Positions 63,485-64,000 of a DNA stretch of 64,000 nt are shown in pieces. The notes beneath the pieces were generated by a model that searched no databases, had not been told where the DNA came from, and was given only the letters and a program-made list of their open reading frames with translations. Source of the stretch: Sphingomonas hankyongi. GTDB lineage: Bacteria > Pseudomonadota > Alphaproteobacteria > Sphingomonadales > Sphingomonadaceae. The stretch covers positions 558,001 through 622,000 of the forward strand of contig NZ_JAMGBE010000002.1 in assembly GCF_023516575.1 (NCBI RefSeq), read 5' to 3'. A program made the position numbers and the translations under genes. The stretch's first letter is position 1. Every line of letters starts with the position of its first letter.

Positions 63485-64000
63485 CCGACCCTCGATTGGA
63501 CGACGCTTGGCCGCAGAGGGGACAGGATCTTTCTTCCTCTTCGCCACCGTGATCGGCTCTGGCATCATGGCCGAACACCTGGCCCAGTCTAACGGTGCGA
63601 TTGCACTGCTCGGCAACACGCTGGCCACTGGAGCCATGCTATTCGTACTTATCACCATGCTAGGGCCAATCTCGGGCGCTCACATGAACCCCGCGGTGTC
63701 TTTGGTATCCGCATCAAGGCGCGAGCTGCCATGGCCAGATGCCGGCGCGTATATCCTTACCCAGCTTGTGTTTGGCATCCTCGGGGCTTGGGTCGCTCAC
63801 CTCATGTTCGACCTGCCCCTGTTTCAACTCTCAGTGAGAGCGAGGACGGGCCTCGGGCAATGGACGGGCGAGGCCATGGCTACATTCGGCCTAATCCTCA
63901 CTATCATAGGGACGGTGCGGCATCGTCCAAGCTGGGTGCCAGCTAGCGTGGCCTTATACATCACGGCAGCTTACTGGTTCACATCCTCAACCAGTTTCGC
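63474..64000 (+). CDS. MIP-family aquaglyceroporin, partial (arsenite channel)
   Basis: The first 175 codons of a channel protein cut by the window end; the frame is open to base 64000. Helix 1 begins LAAEGTGSFFLFATVIGSG and the first half-helix carries the NPA motif in SGAHMNPAVS. The second NPA should come just after the edge (TSSTSF). In operons with arsC, such a channel (AqpS type) lets arsenite leave the cell. ATG 63474 lies inside the end of arsC. Confidence 0.88.
   Translation, partial: MQRDRPSIGRRLAAEGTGSFFLFATVIGSGIMAEHLAQSNGAIALLGNTLATGAMLFVLITMLGPISGAHMNPAVSLVSASRRELPWPDAGAYILTQLVFGILGAWVAHLMFDLPLFQLSVRARTGLGQWTGEAMATFGLILTIIGTVRHRPSWVPASVALYITAAYWFTSSTSF

Larger units (their letters stand above)
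59899..64000 (+). mobile_element. Left part of an integrative element at tRNA-Ala carrying arsenic genes
   Basis: A tyrosine integrase sits beside tRNA-Ala and points away from it, followed by an arsR-arsI-arsC-aquaporin operon. Base composition is lower in GC than the core genes to the left. The right end, and the expected repeat of the tRNA 3' end, lie beyond the window, so size and mobility cannot be judged. Confidence 0.75.

Overview
The window looks like the chromosome of an alphaproteobacterium of the sphingomonad type (Sphingomonas or a close relative). The reasons are high GC, the gene order nadD-rsfS-(x)-rlmH-envC-ctpA-dsbB-coq7, a tol-pal-linked cpoB-tilS block, a TIGR02300 protein beside cmk, ubiquinone genes, a TonB-dependent siderophore receptor and peptide (POT) transporters. 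No rRNA, CRISPR array or complete prophage is visible. The organism call is an inference from gene content.

Region 1 (1-27.8 kb) is mostly housekeeping. It holds a LOG-family protein, a membrane cytochrome c, mutY, dciA, a DsbA-like lipoprotein and smc. A Fur-box-preceded TonB receptor follows, then a UdgX/radical-SAM DNA repair pair, a three-gene transporter operon (two POT carriers and a DUF1206 protein) and a DUF885 peptidase. The long minus-strand block nadD to coq7 covers NAD synthesis, ribosome silencing and modification, cell-wall hydrolase activation, C-terminal processing, disulfide formation and ubiquinone hydroxylation. It carries an inserted serine beta-lactamase-like gene. ftsH closes the region.

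Region 2 (27.8-40.1 kb) lies between ftsH and tilS, which are normally neighbours in sphingomonads, so it reads as accessory DNA. It carries a Na+/H+ antiporter, a winged-helix plus two DUF5985 membrane genes, an L,D-transpeptidase, two tiny coupled genes (a 43-residue secreted peptide and a 62-residue membrane protein), an MreB paralogue and two tandem lipoproteins with chaplin-like segments. It also carries a compact, apparently undescribed biosynthetic locus: an FAD amine oxidase-like enzyme, a threonine-synthase-like PLP enzyme and a one-module NRPS (A-PCP-TE) whose thioesterase has Cys in place of the catalytic Ser.

Region 3 (39.8-59.8 kb) returns to core genes: tilS, cpoB, rodZ, ptsP, a nitronate monooxygenase-like protein, lysC, ubiG, a second mreB, uppP, an NDUFA9-like protein, a retropepsin-PDZ protein, a DUF2975/XRE pair with tandem operator-like repeats, tRNA-Leu(CAG), a GGDEF-EAL protein, a CAP protein, a second L,D-transpeptidase, cmk and a TIGR02300 protein. 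Between tRNA-Leu and the GGDEF-EAL gene sits an alphaproteobacterial LexA-type box followed by a 30-codon single-membrane-span ORF. This recalls the SOS division inhibitor SidA of Caulobacter.

Region 4 (59.8-64 kb) is the left end of an integrative element at tRNA-Ala(GGC). A tyrosine integrase with a perfect palindrome in front of it is followed by an arsenic operon: twin ArsR-type operators, a leader ORF coupled to arsR by TGATG, arsR, arsI (C-As lyase), arsC and an aquaglyceroporin cut by the window edge. ArsR should sense As(III), ArsC reduce arsenate, the channel release arsenite and ArsI cleave methylarsenite.
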